Shown here piece after piece: positions 39,418 to 49,392 of a stretch of 64,000 nt of DNA; the stretch's first letter is position 1; each line of letters opens with the position of its first letter. The DNA is taken from NCBI GenBank assembly GCA_905221605.1, contig CAJNDS010002764.1:217001-281000 (forward strand), given 5' to 3'. Both the position numbers and the translations under genes were made by a program. Source of the DNA: Symbiodinium natans. Lineage: Eukaryota; Sar; Dinophyceae; Suessiales; Symbiodiniaceae. Under the pieces are notes generated by a model. The model ran no database searches. It had not been told where the DNA came from and was given only the letters and a program-made list of their open reading frames with translations.

Positions 39418-39850
39418 TAACCCTAAACCCTAAACTACACCCTAACCCCTAAACCCCTAAGCCCCTAAACCCCTAAGCCCTCTAAACCCTTAAACCCCTA
39501 ATCCCCTAAACCCCAAAACCCCTAAACCCCCTAAACCCTCTAAGCCCTAAACCGCCGAAACCCCTAAACCCTCTAAACCCCTAAACCCCTAAACCGTAAG
39601 CCCCTAAACCCTCTAAACCCCTAAACCCCTAAACCCCCCCCAAAACCCCTAAACCCTCCAAACCCCTAAACCCCTAAACCCTCTAAACCCCTAAACCCCT
39701 AAACCAATAAACTCCTAAACCCCCAAACCCCTAAGCCCCTCAACCCCTCAACCCCTCAACCCCTCAACCCCTCAACCCCTAAACCCCTAAACCCCTAAAC
39801 CCCCAAAACCCTAAAGCTCTAAACCTCTAAACCCCTGAACCCCTAAACCC
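39418..39850 (-). repeat. Long CCCCTAAA array
   Basis: Over 400 bp of CCCCTAAA/CCCTCTAAA/CCCCTCAA units: an 8-base variant in which the C run is one longer. Confidence 0.95.
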
Positions 39851-39864
39851 GTTGTCCCCAACAG

Positions 39865-39942
39865 TGTATGTGCAAGCTGCTTTGAGGAGCACTCGCCGGA
39901 GGAGCTGACTGCGCACGGCAAGGAGGTGTCCCCCGCGACGGG
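39865..39942 (+). CDS. Exon-like island
   Basis: GTCCCCAACAG, then VCASCFEEHSPEELTAHGKE and VSPATG, then a G-strand array. CASC...H could be part of a metal site. Confidence 0.55.
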
Positions 39943-40224
39943 ATTTGGGGTTTAGGGTCTAGGGTTCAGGGTTTGGGGTTCAGGGTTTAGGTTTTGGGGT
40001 TTTGGGTTCGGGTTTAGGGGTTATCAGGGGACGAAAAGAGGGACCCTTGGGGTTTGGGGTTTAGTGTTTGCCCCCACTAAGCCCTGAGCCCTTTAATCTC
40101 CAAACCCCCCAAGCCTCAAACCTCAAAAACCCTCAACCCTCAACCCTACACCCTAAACCCCAAACCCTACACCCTAAACCCTAAACCTTAAACCTCAAGC
40201 CCTAAAAGCACCTTCCCCATGCAG

Positions 40225-40299
40225 GTCCTCAAGGCCAAGGAGAAGGTCGACAAGATGGACGATGGAGAGCCGATGGGTGTGATTCTCAAACGGATCACA
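40225..40299 (+). CDS. Exon-like island
   Basis: TTCCCCATGCAG, then 25 codons VLKAKEKVDKMDDGEPMG-VILKRIT, donor GTGTTTGG, G-strand array. Confidence 0.6.
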
Positions 40300-40640
40300 G
40301 TGTTTGGGGTTTAGGGTTTTGGGTTTAGGGTTCAGGGCTCTTTGAGATTGAGGGTCTTGAGGTCTGAGGTTTTGGGAGGAAAAAGTAAGCTGTCCTGGGG
40401 TTTAAGGTTGAGGGTTTACGGGACTTCTCGTGCTCGGGGGGTCCTGGATGCGGCTCTCCTCGAAGAACCCTCAACACTGAAACCCTGAAAACCCCAAACC
40501 CTAAACCTCAAACCCTAAACCCTAAACCCTACACCCTACACTCTAAACCCTAAACCCTAAACCCTAAACCCTCAACCCTAAACCCTGAACCCTGAACCCT
40601 ATAAACCCTGAACCCCTGTGGCCCCTGACGCGCCTCCCAG

Positions 40641-40681
40641 GCTACACGTCCGCGGGATGCCAGTGCGATCCGCAGGAAAAG
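40641..40681 (+). CDS. Exon-like island
   Basis: ACGCGCCTCCCAG, then YTSAGCQCDPQEKG, then GGGTTGAGG and a TTTATAGGG tract. Confidence 0.45.
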
Positions 40682-40744
40682 GGGGTTGAGGGTTTAGGGT
40701 TTATGGGGTAGGAAACGAAAGGGGCTTTAGGGATTAGGGTTTAA

Positions 40745-40872
40745 GGTTTATAGGGTTTAGAGGGTTTATAGGGTTTATAGGGTTTATAGGGCTTATAGGG
40801 TTTATAGGGTTTATAGGGTTTATAGGGTTTAGAGGGTTTAGAGGTTTAGGGTTTATAGGGTTTATAGGGTGT
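40745..40872 (+). repeat. TTTATAGGG minisatellite
   Basis: About twelve 9-bp units, the same variant as 23783-23955. Confidence 0.95.
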
Positions 40873-41420
40873 ATACAGCAGGGTTTACAGGGTTTAGGGT
40901 GAAGGGTTTATGGTTTAGGGTTGGGGGAGAGAGGGAGACGGGGATCTCTCGCAGCGTCTATGAGCGTCTTGCGGGGTTCTCAGCGTCGGCTCTTGGGCTT
41001 TTGGGTGAAATTCGGAGGGCCCTGTTCGCCATAGTTCGACCCTGGTTCTTTGGTGGAAGTCTCACTTCTAAGTGCTTTCTCAAGGGAAGGCTTTATGTGC
41101 GGAATGTATAGGTAGTCCCTTTTTTTGAGTGGCTAGGACAGCACTCGACCCCGTGAGCCGCGTGGTCAGGCGAAGTGCGCTCTCCAGGGCAGGTCCTTCA
41201 CATGGTGCCGGGTAGGCGGGGGAGTGGCGGCATAGCTCATGTGCTCCAAAATGACATCTCTCTAGACCAGGGTCCCTTTTTTGGGGCACTCTTTTCGCCG
41301 AATGCGCAGCAGAAGGGTTCCTGTTTCAAAAGGTGGGGTTTCAGGGGTTGGGGGAGTTTCCGGGTATCGCGCGTTGTGTGTTCGCAAAGCCAACGCGTGG
41401 CACACGTGTGGTTTCCCCAG

Positions 41421-41683
41421 TACGACGGAGAGCCCTGGACATCCAACAGCAAAGCGCTGCGAGCTCCGACTCTTTGACACTCTTGTTGAATTGCCACCCC
41501 GTGGACCAAGATGTCCTTTTATTAATTTATGCTCGGCCGTGTGCCAACTGGGCCCGCTACCAATCTAGTCAGCTCAGGTCACACTCAGTGATGCGAAACG
41601 ATTTGTTGCCTTCTCCTGTCTTGGGGCCCCTTTGTGAACTTGAAAGCCGGACAGTCAGCATGTTTCGAGGAATGAGTTTTCAG
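41421..41683 (+). CDS. Long exon with canonical splice sites
   Basis: GTGTGGTTTCCCCAG acceptor and CAG/GTACGT donor. The frame reads RRALDIQQQSAASSDSLTLL, LNCHPVDQDVLLLIYARPCA, NWARYQSSQLRSHSVMRNDL, then LESRTVSMFRGMSFQ. No telomere repeats lie within 500 bp. Family unknown. It is the longest clean internal exon of region 1. Confidence 0.6.
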
Positions 41684-41818
41684 GTACGTAGGGCTCTGGT
41701 AAACACTGACCCGAAACCAAGCTTGCCCAAGCCAAATTACACCCCGGACACCTGCGTTTAAGAGCTTGCCAGCTTAGGTGATTGGTTGGTTTTCGGTTTC
41801 AAGGGCTTTGCGCTCAAG

Positions 41819-41925
41819 GTAATATAGGGGTCGGAATAACTACTAACATTCTTTCCTTATGGTCCCTATATAAAATATACTATAATCCCAGAACCCTATT
41901 CTAATTTTCAAGGCCCCTATAGTAA
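41819..41925. mobile_element. Family B inverted-repeat element with GT-AG ends
   Basis: GTAATATAGGGGTCGGAATA at the left; TTCAAGGCCCCTATAG at the right. GTAA is present at both edges (41819-41822, 41922-41925), suggesting a 4-bp target duplication. As written the element starts GT and ends AG, so it could be removed as an intron after CTCAAG. Confidence 0.75.
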
Positions 41926-42765
41926 GCAACGCCACCCAAACTCCAGCTGAAGGCGGCGGGTCCTGCCCTTTGCTTTCCGCCGCCGCTCGAAAGGAGCATC
42001 CCCAGGACACATGTAAAGCGTCGGGGCCGGATCGTGGGTCGTAGCGTTTAGGGTGAGCCGTTTGGGATATGGGAGGCCGTGTCCAAGTTTTCACTCTCAG
42101 TGCAGGCGAAATCATCACCCCATATAGACTCTAAGTGCTTGTGCTAAGGATGTGAAGCCCCATTTCGCAGGACCCAGCACTGCGGGACCATAACCTTTAC
42201 AAGTCAGGCGCAGCCTTTGCACGAGCTGGGGATACGTCGTACTGCCATCACCACAAAAGTATAGCCGCGCAGTTGCACTGACCCCTCAACCGGACATTTG
42301 CCCTAATCTTAAGCGCCTAGGATTTGGGGGGCTCGGAGTCTCCCCGAAAGCCACCATTGCCCAAGACACTCCAAACTGTAAGCCTGGCTGAGCTTGCAGG
42401 TGGCCCCGAGACGAAGCGAGAACGAGGCACCCTCAGCAACTGTTGGCGTTGAAGGCTTCGGGTCACCTAGGATCCTTGGACAGACCCTACGCCCCCCCCA
42501 GCCCCCTAAACCCCTCTGGCCCGAAAGCCCCGAAAGCGCTTCTGGCTTACAAGCCTGGACCCCCAACCCTGAAAATCTGGAGAAGCTTACAGCCCAAAAC
42601 CCTAAACCCCAAATCCCAAGCCCAAAAGCCAAATCCTACAAAAACCCTCAACCCCTACCTAAACCCTAAACCCCTAAACCCTTAACCCTAAACCCTAAAC
42701 CCTAAACCCCTAAACCCTAAACCCTAAACCCTCAAAACCGCTGATCCTTGCCGGCTTCCGCCCAG

Positions 42766-42841
42766 ACCTCGAGCGCTCGGGGACCGTCTGGGACTACTGC
42801 GAGCCGAAGCTGGGTTTGACCAGTGCAGGCGCATGCTTTAG
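42766..42841 (+). CDS. Exon-like island
   Basis: C-strand array, GGCTTCCGCCCAG, then LERSGTVWDYCEPKLGLTSA and GACF, then a G-strand array. Confidence 0.55.
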
Positions 42842-43103
42842 TGGTTCAGGGTTTAGGGTTTAGGGTTTTAGGGTTTTAGGGTTTTAGGGTTTAGGGTTTT
42901 AGGGTTTAGGGATGTTTTTAGGGTCTGGAGTTGGAGTTTTTGAGGTAGCTAGGGTTTGGGGTTTAGGGTTGACTCAGTGTCTGAGTTTGGATTTTTGCCG
43001 GGGATTGGCTTCGTATTCTAGAAGCCCTGAACCCCTCATGCGGAACCCTGAACCCAGGAGTTTCCAGAACTCAGGATTGCGTTTTTTGGGGGGTTTCCTT
43101 AGA

Positions 43104-43193
43104 TAATATAGGGGCCTGAATAATTAGAATAGGGTTTTGGGGGTTATTCTGGTATCATTACAAAGGGACCCTAAGGGAATATTGTTAGTAGTA
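43104..43193. mobile_element. Family B element, right end truncated by CCCTAAA repeats
   Basis: TAATATAGGGGCCTGAATAA, ATTAGAATAGGG, then CCTAAGGGAATATTGTTAGT, which is the inverse of the interior of the 41819 copy. The expected last 17 bp are replaced by a CCCTAAA array. Confidence 0.7.
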
Positions 43194-43328
43194 CCCTAAA
43201 CCCTAAACCTTAAACCCTAAACCCTAAACCCTAAACCCTAAAACCTAAACCCTAAACCCTAAACCCTAAACCCTAAACCCTAACTCCCTATATGAGGATG
43301 ATCAGACCTAACGCCGACTTTTTCGGAA

Positions 43329-43433
43329 ATGGATCTGCCCAAGCTTGGGGCAGGCGCGGCGCCCCGCACGGCGCACGGGGCGATGTGCGCCTGGCGTGGC
43401 GACTTGCTTAGGCCCCGGGACTTTGGGGCGTTT
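43329..43433 (+). CDS. Exon with ATG and GTAGGG donor
   Basis: MDLPKLGAGAAPRTAHGAMC then AWRGDLLRPRDFGAF, 35 codons from an ATG to a GTAGGG donor, followed by G-strand repeats. Could be a first exon, or an internal exon, as the frame is also open upstream. Overlapping frames are open too. Confidence 0.45.
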
Positions 43434-43580
43434 GTAGGGTTAGGGTTTGGGGTTCAGGGTTTAGGGTTTGGGGTTTGGGTTTTTTTGGGGGCGGGGGTGC
43501 TTGTAGGGAGCCGTAGTCTCGCAAGCATGTGGCAGGGACGCATATGTCTGCATCGCGGGGACTCTAGAGGGTTTTAGGGC

Positions 43581-43799
43581 GTGTGTGATTTGCAAGGTTT
43601 AATTAAGCTCGAAAGTTCTGTTGCTTCGGGATTTGTCAGCAGCCCCTATAAGCCCCAAACCATCGTCCACCTCGGGGCCGGAGTCAGTCGAGCCCCAAAA
43701 CCGCAGAGCCGAGCTCTTGTGCCCGCTCTTGGTATCTATTCCCGCTGGAGGAGATACCACGAGGATCCCTTCTTCTTGCGCAAGGACTCAAACCCCTAA
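43581..43799 (+). CDS. Possible exon
   Basis: Frame LIKLESSVASGFVSSPYKPQ, TIVHLGAGVSRAPKPQ, RYHEDPFFLRKDSNP then TAA. No clear acceptor. Confidence 0.35.
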   Translation: MCDLQGLIKLESSVASGFVSSPYKPQTIVHLGAGVSRAPKPQSRALVPALGIYSRWRRYHEDPFFLRKDSNP

Positions 43800-44128
43800 A
43801 GTTCAAAAAAGTTAAGCCTGCCAACGAACACTCTAAATCCTCCGAATCCCACAGCCCTTGTCGTCTGAAATGGGCCACTTGCGACCCAATGGCCCTCTTC
43901 TTACAGGAGGCCTCGATTCAACTTGATGGTTTCTTGGTTTTTTAGGGGTCAGGGTTTAGGGTGTAAAAGTCGTAGAAAAGTTCCGGGTTTTGCTTGACAT
44001 GCTCTTTTACGTTCGGTTGGCTAGGCCCTAAACCCCTAACCCTCTGCACGTCGAAGCAGCCTCGCTCTTTCAGCCTTACTCTGCCCGCACCAGTAGGATT
44101 GTTGTATGTATGTTCTGTGTTCCCAGAA

Positions 44129-44240
44129 CTACTATTTGCTTAAGAGCCCCAAAAGAATAAAAAAAACAATAATCCCTACATTACCTTTAAGAAGAATATA
44201 TGTTTTTTATTTATTTTTGGGGTTCTTACGCAATTGGTAG
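44129..44240. mobile_element. Family C inverted-repeat element, copy 3
   Basis: CTACTATTTGCTTAAGAGCC at the left, GGGGTTCTTACGCAATTGGT plus AG at the right, 112 bp. AGAA flanks both ends, a possible 4-bp duplication. Confidence 0.75.
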
Positions 44241-44295
44241 AGAAGTATGCGTGGCCCCCATGATCTGACCAGGCTGTAGGCAGGGATTTCTACAG

Positions 44296-44349
44296 TCCTC
44301 TGATTCCGCAGCTCGCATTCGGGAGGACGGTAGCCTCGATGTGACCAAG
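44296..44349 (+). CDS. Exon-like island
   Basis: GATTTCTACAG, then 18 codons SSDSAARIREDGSLDVTK, then GCTTGC as a possible GC donor, then a G-strand tract. Confidence 0.45.
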
Positions 44350-44454
44350 GCTTGCGTTTTAGGGAGGGGTTTACACTCAGAGGTTCTGTAAGGTTCTAGG
44401 GGTTTTTGGTTTGGGGTTCTGGGGCAGCTGAAGGGTTTAGGTTTAGGGTTGAAG

Positions 44455-44526
44455 AAGTCGGTTGTCAAGGAAGGGAGACTTCAGATGACTTCCGCCTGCA
44501 AAGCTCTTGTGGCCAAAGCCAAATAA
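44455..44526 (+). CDS. Candidate terminal exon
   Basis: Reads KSVVKEGRLQMTSACKALVA-KAK to TAA 44524-44526, between a G-strand and a C-strand array. Confidence 0.4.
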   Translation, partial: KSVVKEGRLQMTSACKALVAKAK

Positions 44527-44609
44527 CCCTAAACCCTAAACCCTAAACCCTAAACCCTAAACCCTAAACCCTAAACCCTTTACCCAAATTGTGCACCAAG
44601 CCTCTGCAG

Positions 44610-44670
44610 GTGCCTCTAAGGGACCGGCTGTCAGTCGAAGCGATGCTGCAGTACCAGCCCCTTGCCAAAG
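44610..44670 (+). CDS. Exon-like island
   Basis: AAGCCTCTGCAG, then VPLRDRLSVEAMLQYQPLAK, donor GTTCAGGG, G-strand array; C-strand array upstream. Confidence 0.55.
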
Positions 44671-44999
44671 GTTCAGGGTCTGGTGTTTAGGGTTTAGGGT
44701 TTAGGGTTCAGGGTTTATCAGGGGAGAGCACGTGCTAGGGTGTGAAACGCCCCGGGCCGCGCGCTCGCGTGGTGGGTCAACCCACCCCGGCCACCCAACC
44801 TAGACTATCCGGGTTAAGGGTTTATTGACTTGATTTTCTTATGCACCGATGCTTGTTTTTTTGTTTTCAAGTTGCGGTGCTAGGGGACATCACGTGTTTG
44901 GGGTTGAGGGCTTGTAGGGCCTAGGCTTAAGGCACTCGGGCCTAATGAGCTTCTTGAGGGCATGACCCAGTGCTAAGCGGACGTGAGCCGCAACGATAG

Positions 45000-45134
45000 G
45001 ACCCTCGCGGCCAGCTGAGGGGCACAGAAATGTCTTGCTTTCGGACCCACTTGGAGGTCGAACTCAGCAGGAATTTTAAACCCCAAAGTCAGGACCCTCG
45101 AAATATGGCCCCAGTGACGATGAGATGCGCATGA
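45000..45134 (+). CDS. Possible terminal exon
   Basis: GCAACGATAG, then DPRGQLRGTEMSCFRTHLEV, ELSRNFKPQSQDPRNMAPVT and MRCA, TGA 45132-45134. Another frame (PSRPAEGHRNVLLSDPLGG) is also open. Confidence 0.4.
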   Translation, partial: DPRGQLRGTEMSCFRTHLEVELSRNFKPQSQDPRNMAPVTMRCA

Positions 45135-45359
45135 TTGGGGTCGTGGGGCTGGGGTGACCCAGCAAACCTCCAGCACATCCCCCCTGCTTGCGAAGAGCCA
45201 CTCCCCAAAGAAGCCCGGAGACCCTGGAACCCCCAAGGCTTCAACAAGGCACCCCCTGGGGGTTTAGGGTTTAGGGTTTAGGGTTTAGGGTTTAGGCCTA
45301 CAACTCCCCCCCAAAAAGCCGCCAACACGTCGAGAAAACCCGTAGACCTGTGAGCTCAG

Positions 45360-45547
45360 GAAGGATCCGGCGCACCAGCAGCTCGGTTGCCCAAGCCTTT
45401 ACACCTAGAGTCCCTCCAGGTCTAGGGGTTTTAGGGTTTAGGGTTTTAGGGTTTAGGGTTTTAGGGTTGAGGGTTGAGGGTTTAGGGCACCAGGACGCCC
45501 AGTCCCTCCTGTGTCTCTTCTTTCAGGGGCTGGGTTCCCGTTATTGA
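45360..45547 (+). CDS. Two-exon gene end with a telomere-like intron
   Basis: Exon 45360-45419: EGSGAPAARLPKPLHLESLQ after GTGAGCTCAG, CAG/GTCTAG donor. Intron 45420-45526 (107 nt) is GGGTTTTAGGGTTTAG-type repeat followed by a CTCCTGTGTCTCTTCTTTCAG acceptor. Exon 45527-45547 continues in phase as GLGSRY and TGA. With 28577-28827 this is the best direct evidence that these repeats form intron bodies. Confidence 0.65.
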
Positions 45548-45721
45548 ACCCTACTTCTTGCGGAAGGGTTTAGGGTTTACGGCTTTTTTTCTTTCTTCAT
45601 TCCGAGGATACAGGGGCAACATGTGTGAAACCTGGAAGCCCTTAATTTCCCGCGCTTCCCACACCGCCTTGCTGCCCCCTAGTCTAGAGCCCCCTTAGGA
45701 TCTTGTTAAAATATTTCTCCC

Positions 45722-45875
45722 AGCCCCAAACCCGAAACCCCAAACCCGAAACCCCAAACCCTAAACCCGAAACCCCAAACCCGAAACCCCAAACCCGAAA
45801 CCCCAAACCCTAAACCCGAAACCCCAAACCCTAAACCCGAAACCCCAAACCCTAAGCCCGAAACCCTAAACCCTA
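45722..45875 (-). repeat. CCCCAAACCCGAAA 14-bp minisatellite
   Basis: About ten 14-bp units alternating CCCCAAA and CCCGAAA: a dimeric variant of the C-strand repeat. Confidence 0.95.
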
Positions 45876-45954
45876 ACTCGGGGTTCTTTGGGGGGTATGA
45901 CGGGAGCCGAGGCATCTCTGCACCACGACGTGCCTGAGTCGCATGTGGGACCAT

Positions 45955-46180
45955 CGTATGTGAGGGAGAGGGAGGGAGGGAGAGAGGGAGAGAGAGAGAA
46001 AACAGGAACAACATTAAGAGAACAAAAAGAGAGGTCGAGCGAGTGTGAGAAAGAAATGGAGAAAGAAAAGAAAGATACGTTTAGAAAGAAAGAAAAGACA
46101 GAAAGACAGAACAAAATGAAGTAAAGAACGAACGAAAGAAAGAAAGATAAACACATAAAAAATCAAGAAATAAAGAAAAC
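45955..46180 (+). repeat. Purine-rich AGAGAGGG/GAAAGAAA tract
   Basis: Almost pure purine on the + strand, leading toward the GAA repeat. Open frames on the other strand are Phe/Ser/Leu-rich artefacts. Confidence 0.85.
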
Positions 46181-46252
46181 AACGTGTGAGAGACACGAAC
46201 GAACCCTGCTGGGATATCTGGCCACCCCTCCTCGGGGGGCTAAGCTGTGCCG

Positions 46253-46395
46253 CAGAAGAAGAAGAAGAAGAAGAAGAAGAAGAAGAAGAAGAAGAAGACG
46301 AAGAAGAAGAAGAAGAAGAAGAAGAAGAAGAAGAAGAAGAAGAAGAAGAAGAAGAAGAAGAAGAAGAAGAAGAAGAAGAAGAAGAAGAAGAAGAG
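46253..46395 (+). repeat. (GAA)n trinucleotide repeat
   Basis: About 47 GAA triplets with one GAC interruption near 46297. Read on the minus strand it gives a poly-Ser frame, on the plus strand poly-Glu or poly-Lys. Confidence 0.97.
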
Positions 46396-46754
46396 ACTGG
46401 AAGAGAGAGGGATCGATGGATGTGCCTGTTTAAGGCTGGAGTAGCCTGAGGTTTAGATTTGGGCAGCAAGTACTGCAGACCTCGGGGGACGCAGGATGAG
46501 GACATGGGAAGTGCATCACTGAACTTGATCCGATATGATCCGATGCCACGTGCGCCTTGCGCAACAAACCGGGGTTCATCACCGGCCATCCCACACCAGG
46601 GCGTGCACAGCGCAGGGGCCCTTAGTTCTTAGCCCTTAGTCCTTAGCCCCTGGAAAGGAAGACGGCTTCTTTACATAAAGGGACCCTGTGTTTTCAGTGA
46701 GCCGACCAGCCACTGCACCTCTGTACCTGGATTGAAAACACACTTTGCGTGCAG

Positions 46755-46874
46755 CTCTCAAGTCGCCTGAGGGACGACAGCGGCGCTTTCCACATCTGCC
46801 CAACCGCGGTGGACGACGAGCGTCCAGAGCTCGCCGGCCGGGGCTGGAATGCGTCGCACAGCTTCTCGGCCGTG
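46755..46874 (+). CDS. Exon-like island
   Basis: TTTGCGTGCAG, then exactly 40 codons LSSRLRDDSGAFHICPTAVD, DERPELAGRGWNASHSFSAV, donor GTTTGGGG. Phase 0 at both ends. TCGGCCGTGGTTTGGGG recurs at 46960, so the donor edge was copied locally. Confidence 0.6.
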
Positions 46875-47201
46875 GTTTGGGGGTTTTGGGGGTTTCCTTC
46901 GCCTCAAAAGGCTCCTTGTCTGCCGGGGGTTGATAGCAACCAGGCATACTAAGGATTCTGTCGGCCGTGGTTTGGGGTTTCGCCTCCTAGGAAACTAAGG
47001 GGGCTGAACGTTACTTTCATGCCCTTCATGATCCTTGAGGCCAGGAGATAAGATTGGATTGGTAAGTATCGTCGCCTACGAGAAGCCTCGCCGAGGGCCC
47101 ATGCTAATGAAACAGGCCCTTAAGTTTAACCCTAGACCCAACCCCAAACCCGAAACTCCAAACCCTAAACCCCAAACCCTCAACCGCTTGAAGCCCTGCA
47201 G

Positions 47202-47257
47202 CCCTGCTGGAGGTTGGGACTTCTGCAGTGAGCGTCGCTTGGATTGATCTGCGCCGA
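47202..47257 (+). CDS. Exon-like island
   Basis: GAAGCCCTGCAG, then LLEVGTSAVSVAWIDLRRS, ending at a poly-C run. Confidence 0.45.
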
Positions 47258-47407
47258 TCCCCCCCCCCCCCCCCAACGGCAGCAAAACCCCCCCGCCAAA
47301 TCTCTAGAACCCCCCTAATCTCACTCCCCCCCCCCCCGAAACACCTTTCACGCCTGAGACCCCCGAAAAGCCCCTTTTACCCCCCTTTTCACCCCCCTGA
47401 CCTCGAG

Positions 47408-47487
47408 GCTTCACCGACCCCATCTCCGGGGTGGCGGAGGCGTGGAAGCCGCCCACAACCGACCGGTCGGTGCACGAGGCCCTCTGA
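47408..47487 (+). CDS. Candidate terminal exon
   Basis: CCCCTGACCTCGAG, then FTDPISGVAEAWKPPTTDRS-VHEAL, TGA 47485-47487. Good composition; G-strand tract follows. Confidence 0.55.
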
Positions 47488-48064
47488 GGGTGTTAGGGGG
47501 ATCCTCTGCTGCTTTTTCGGGTTTAGGGTTGAGGGTGGTAGGGTGGTAGGGGTTTAGGGTTTGGGGTTTAGTTACGGTTTTGGGGCTTTGGGGGGGGGGG
47601 GGTTTAGGGTGTAGGGTTCTGGGGTGTTGAAGGGCTTAGGGTTTAGGGTTTAGGTCTTAGTTTGGCGGTGTTAGTTTAGGGATAGAAGGTTTGGAGGGGG
47701 TCTGCCACGTCTCCGCTACACGGTCCTTAAGCAAGGGTAGATAATATCAGTAACAACCTTGAACTCTAACCCTGAAAGCCCCTGAAAGCCCCTGAAAGCC
47801 CCTGAAAGCTTCCCAGACCCTCGCTTTGAGGAGCTTATAAATGCAAACGCGTTGGGGGTTTAGGGCTTTTCTCGACACCCCCAAGTTCTCGCGGCGCCAC
47901 CTGAACCACCCAATTAAACTCCGAAAAGCCCTAAACAAAAACCCTAAGCCCCCTTGAGACCCCTCTTGCCCCAAACCCCTAAACCCTCAACCCCAAATCC
48001 CGAAGCCCTTAAAGCCACTTAAAGGCCGTCAACCCTAAGCCTTCAGAACCCCACATCCTGCCAG

Positions 48065-48120
48065 GAAGTGTCCGAACCGCTGCCCCCGCCCCACGCGCCG
48101 AAACTCGCGGAGCCTTTTGG
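48065..48120 (+). CDS. Exon-like island
   Basis: CACATCCTGCCAG, then EVSEPLPPPHAPKLAEPF, donor GTGTTTTTTT, then a G-strand tract. Confidence 0.5.
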
Positions 48121-48834
48121 GTGTTTTTTTTTGGGGTGGGGGGGTGGGGGGTCTCTTGGGTTTCAGGGTGTTAGGGTTTTAGGGCTTTAGGGTTTTAGGG
48201 TTAAGGGTGTAGGGTTGGGGGGGTTCTAGGGGGGGGTGCTTAGGCTTAGGGTTTACTGACGGCGAATTGACCCTGTAAGCCCTAAGCCCAGCAGCATGCA
48301 GAGCGGACTCTGCCAGACAAGCTGAAACCAAACTCCCTAGTTACCCTAAATCCTAAACCCTAAACCCTAAACCCTACACCCTAAACCCTAAACCCGACAC
48401 CCTAAACCCTAAACCCAAAAGGCCTTTAAACTCCCTAGTTACCCTATGCCATGTCTGCGCATCAATCGGGCCTAGAAAGGCCCCTGGTTGTAACTAGCGA
48501 CTGTTGGATGTGGGGTAGAGTCCCTACATCCCCAGAGCCCTTCTAAGTTCCCGAAAACCCCAAAGCCCCCAAAGACCTCAAGAGAACGCCCAAGAAGCGC
48601 GGCCAGCCCTAATACACCCCCTTGGCGGCCCTGAAGTCCAAAGCCAGGGCCTAGACAGTTCTCTCTGCAACCTCCACGCAACCCTAGAGAAGCTCTAAAC
48701 CCCTTCTTTGGCGCCCCGACCCCTATACCCCTAAACTCCTTAACCCCTAAACCCCTAAACCCCTAAACCCCTAAACCCCTAAACCCTAAAACCCAAACCC
48801 TAAATCCAATCAAACTGCCGGAGAGGAGCGGGCC

Positions 48835-48888
48835 ATGGCCCCGCCCGAGGAGGTCCGCCTCGACGACATCGCCGAGGCAGGAAGGGCT
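48835..48888 (+). CDS. Exon-like island with ATG
   Basis: ATG then MAPPEEVRLDDIAEAGRA, donor GTTTCA. C-strand array upstream, G-strand downstream. An overlapping frame is also open. Confidence 0.45.
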
Positions 48889-49182
48889 GTTTCAGGGATT
48901 AGGGATTCGTGTTTCGGGTTTAGGGTTTAGGGTTAGGGTTTAGGGTTTAGCTCGAGGTCCCTGTCGGGTTTCGGGTTGAGGGTCGCTTGGTCCAGTGTAT
49001 ATTGTGTATGGTTTAGGGTTTGGGGTTTGGAGTTTAGGGTTTAAGGTTTAGGGTTTAGGGTTTAGGGTACCGGAAAAAGTGTGGAACCTTCGCCCCCCCC
49101 CCCCCCCCCCCCCCAAAGAACGTTCTTCTACGCGTGTTCATTGTGTGATTGTTCTGCTGCACTTTGTATACACCACTTGCAG

Positions 49183-49392
49183 ATATCTTCGAGGGCGTGT
49201 TTTTCAAAGGTGTCCTCGTCCCTCCGCACACTCAACCACAGTGTCCTTTTGGGTGCTATCAACAGGAGCTGCCACGTTAGCCGCTGGGCCTGCGCCTACA
49301 AACATCGCAGCTATCGTAGAGAAGAAAAATCGCGTCCACAAGCAAAAGGCCTTCTCGCCTCGAAATCACACTTAAGGGCTGGCCCAAACTAA
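49183..49392 (+). CDS. Possible exon
   Basis: ATACACCACTTGCAG, then ISSRACFSKVSSSLRTLNHS, VLLGAINRSCHVSRWACAYK, basic tail to TAA 49390-49392. Plausible composition but no family. Confidence 0.4.
   Translation: MSSRACFSKVSSSLRTLNHSVLLGAINRSCHVSRWACAYKHRSYRREEKSRPQAKGLLASKSHLRAGPN

Noticed and set aside
46014-46589. Minus-strand frame with a poly-serine core, and plus-strand poly-Glu/poly-Lys frames
   Set aside because: They exist only because a GAA triplet repeat has no stops in some frames; flanking parts have Phe/Leu-rich low-complexity composition from the purine tract.
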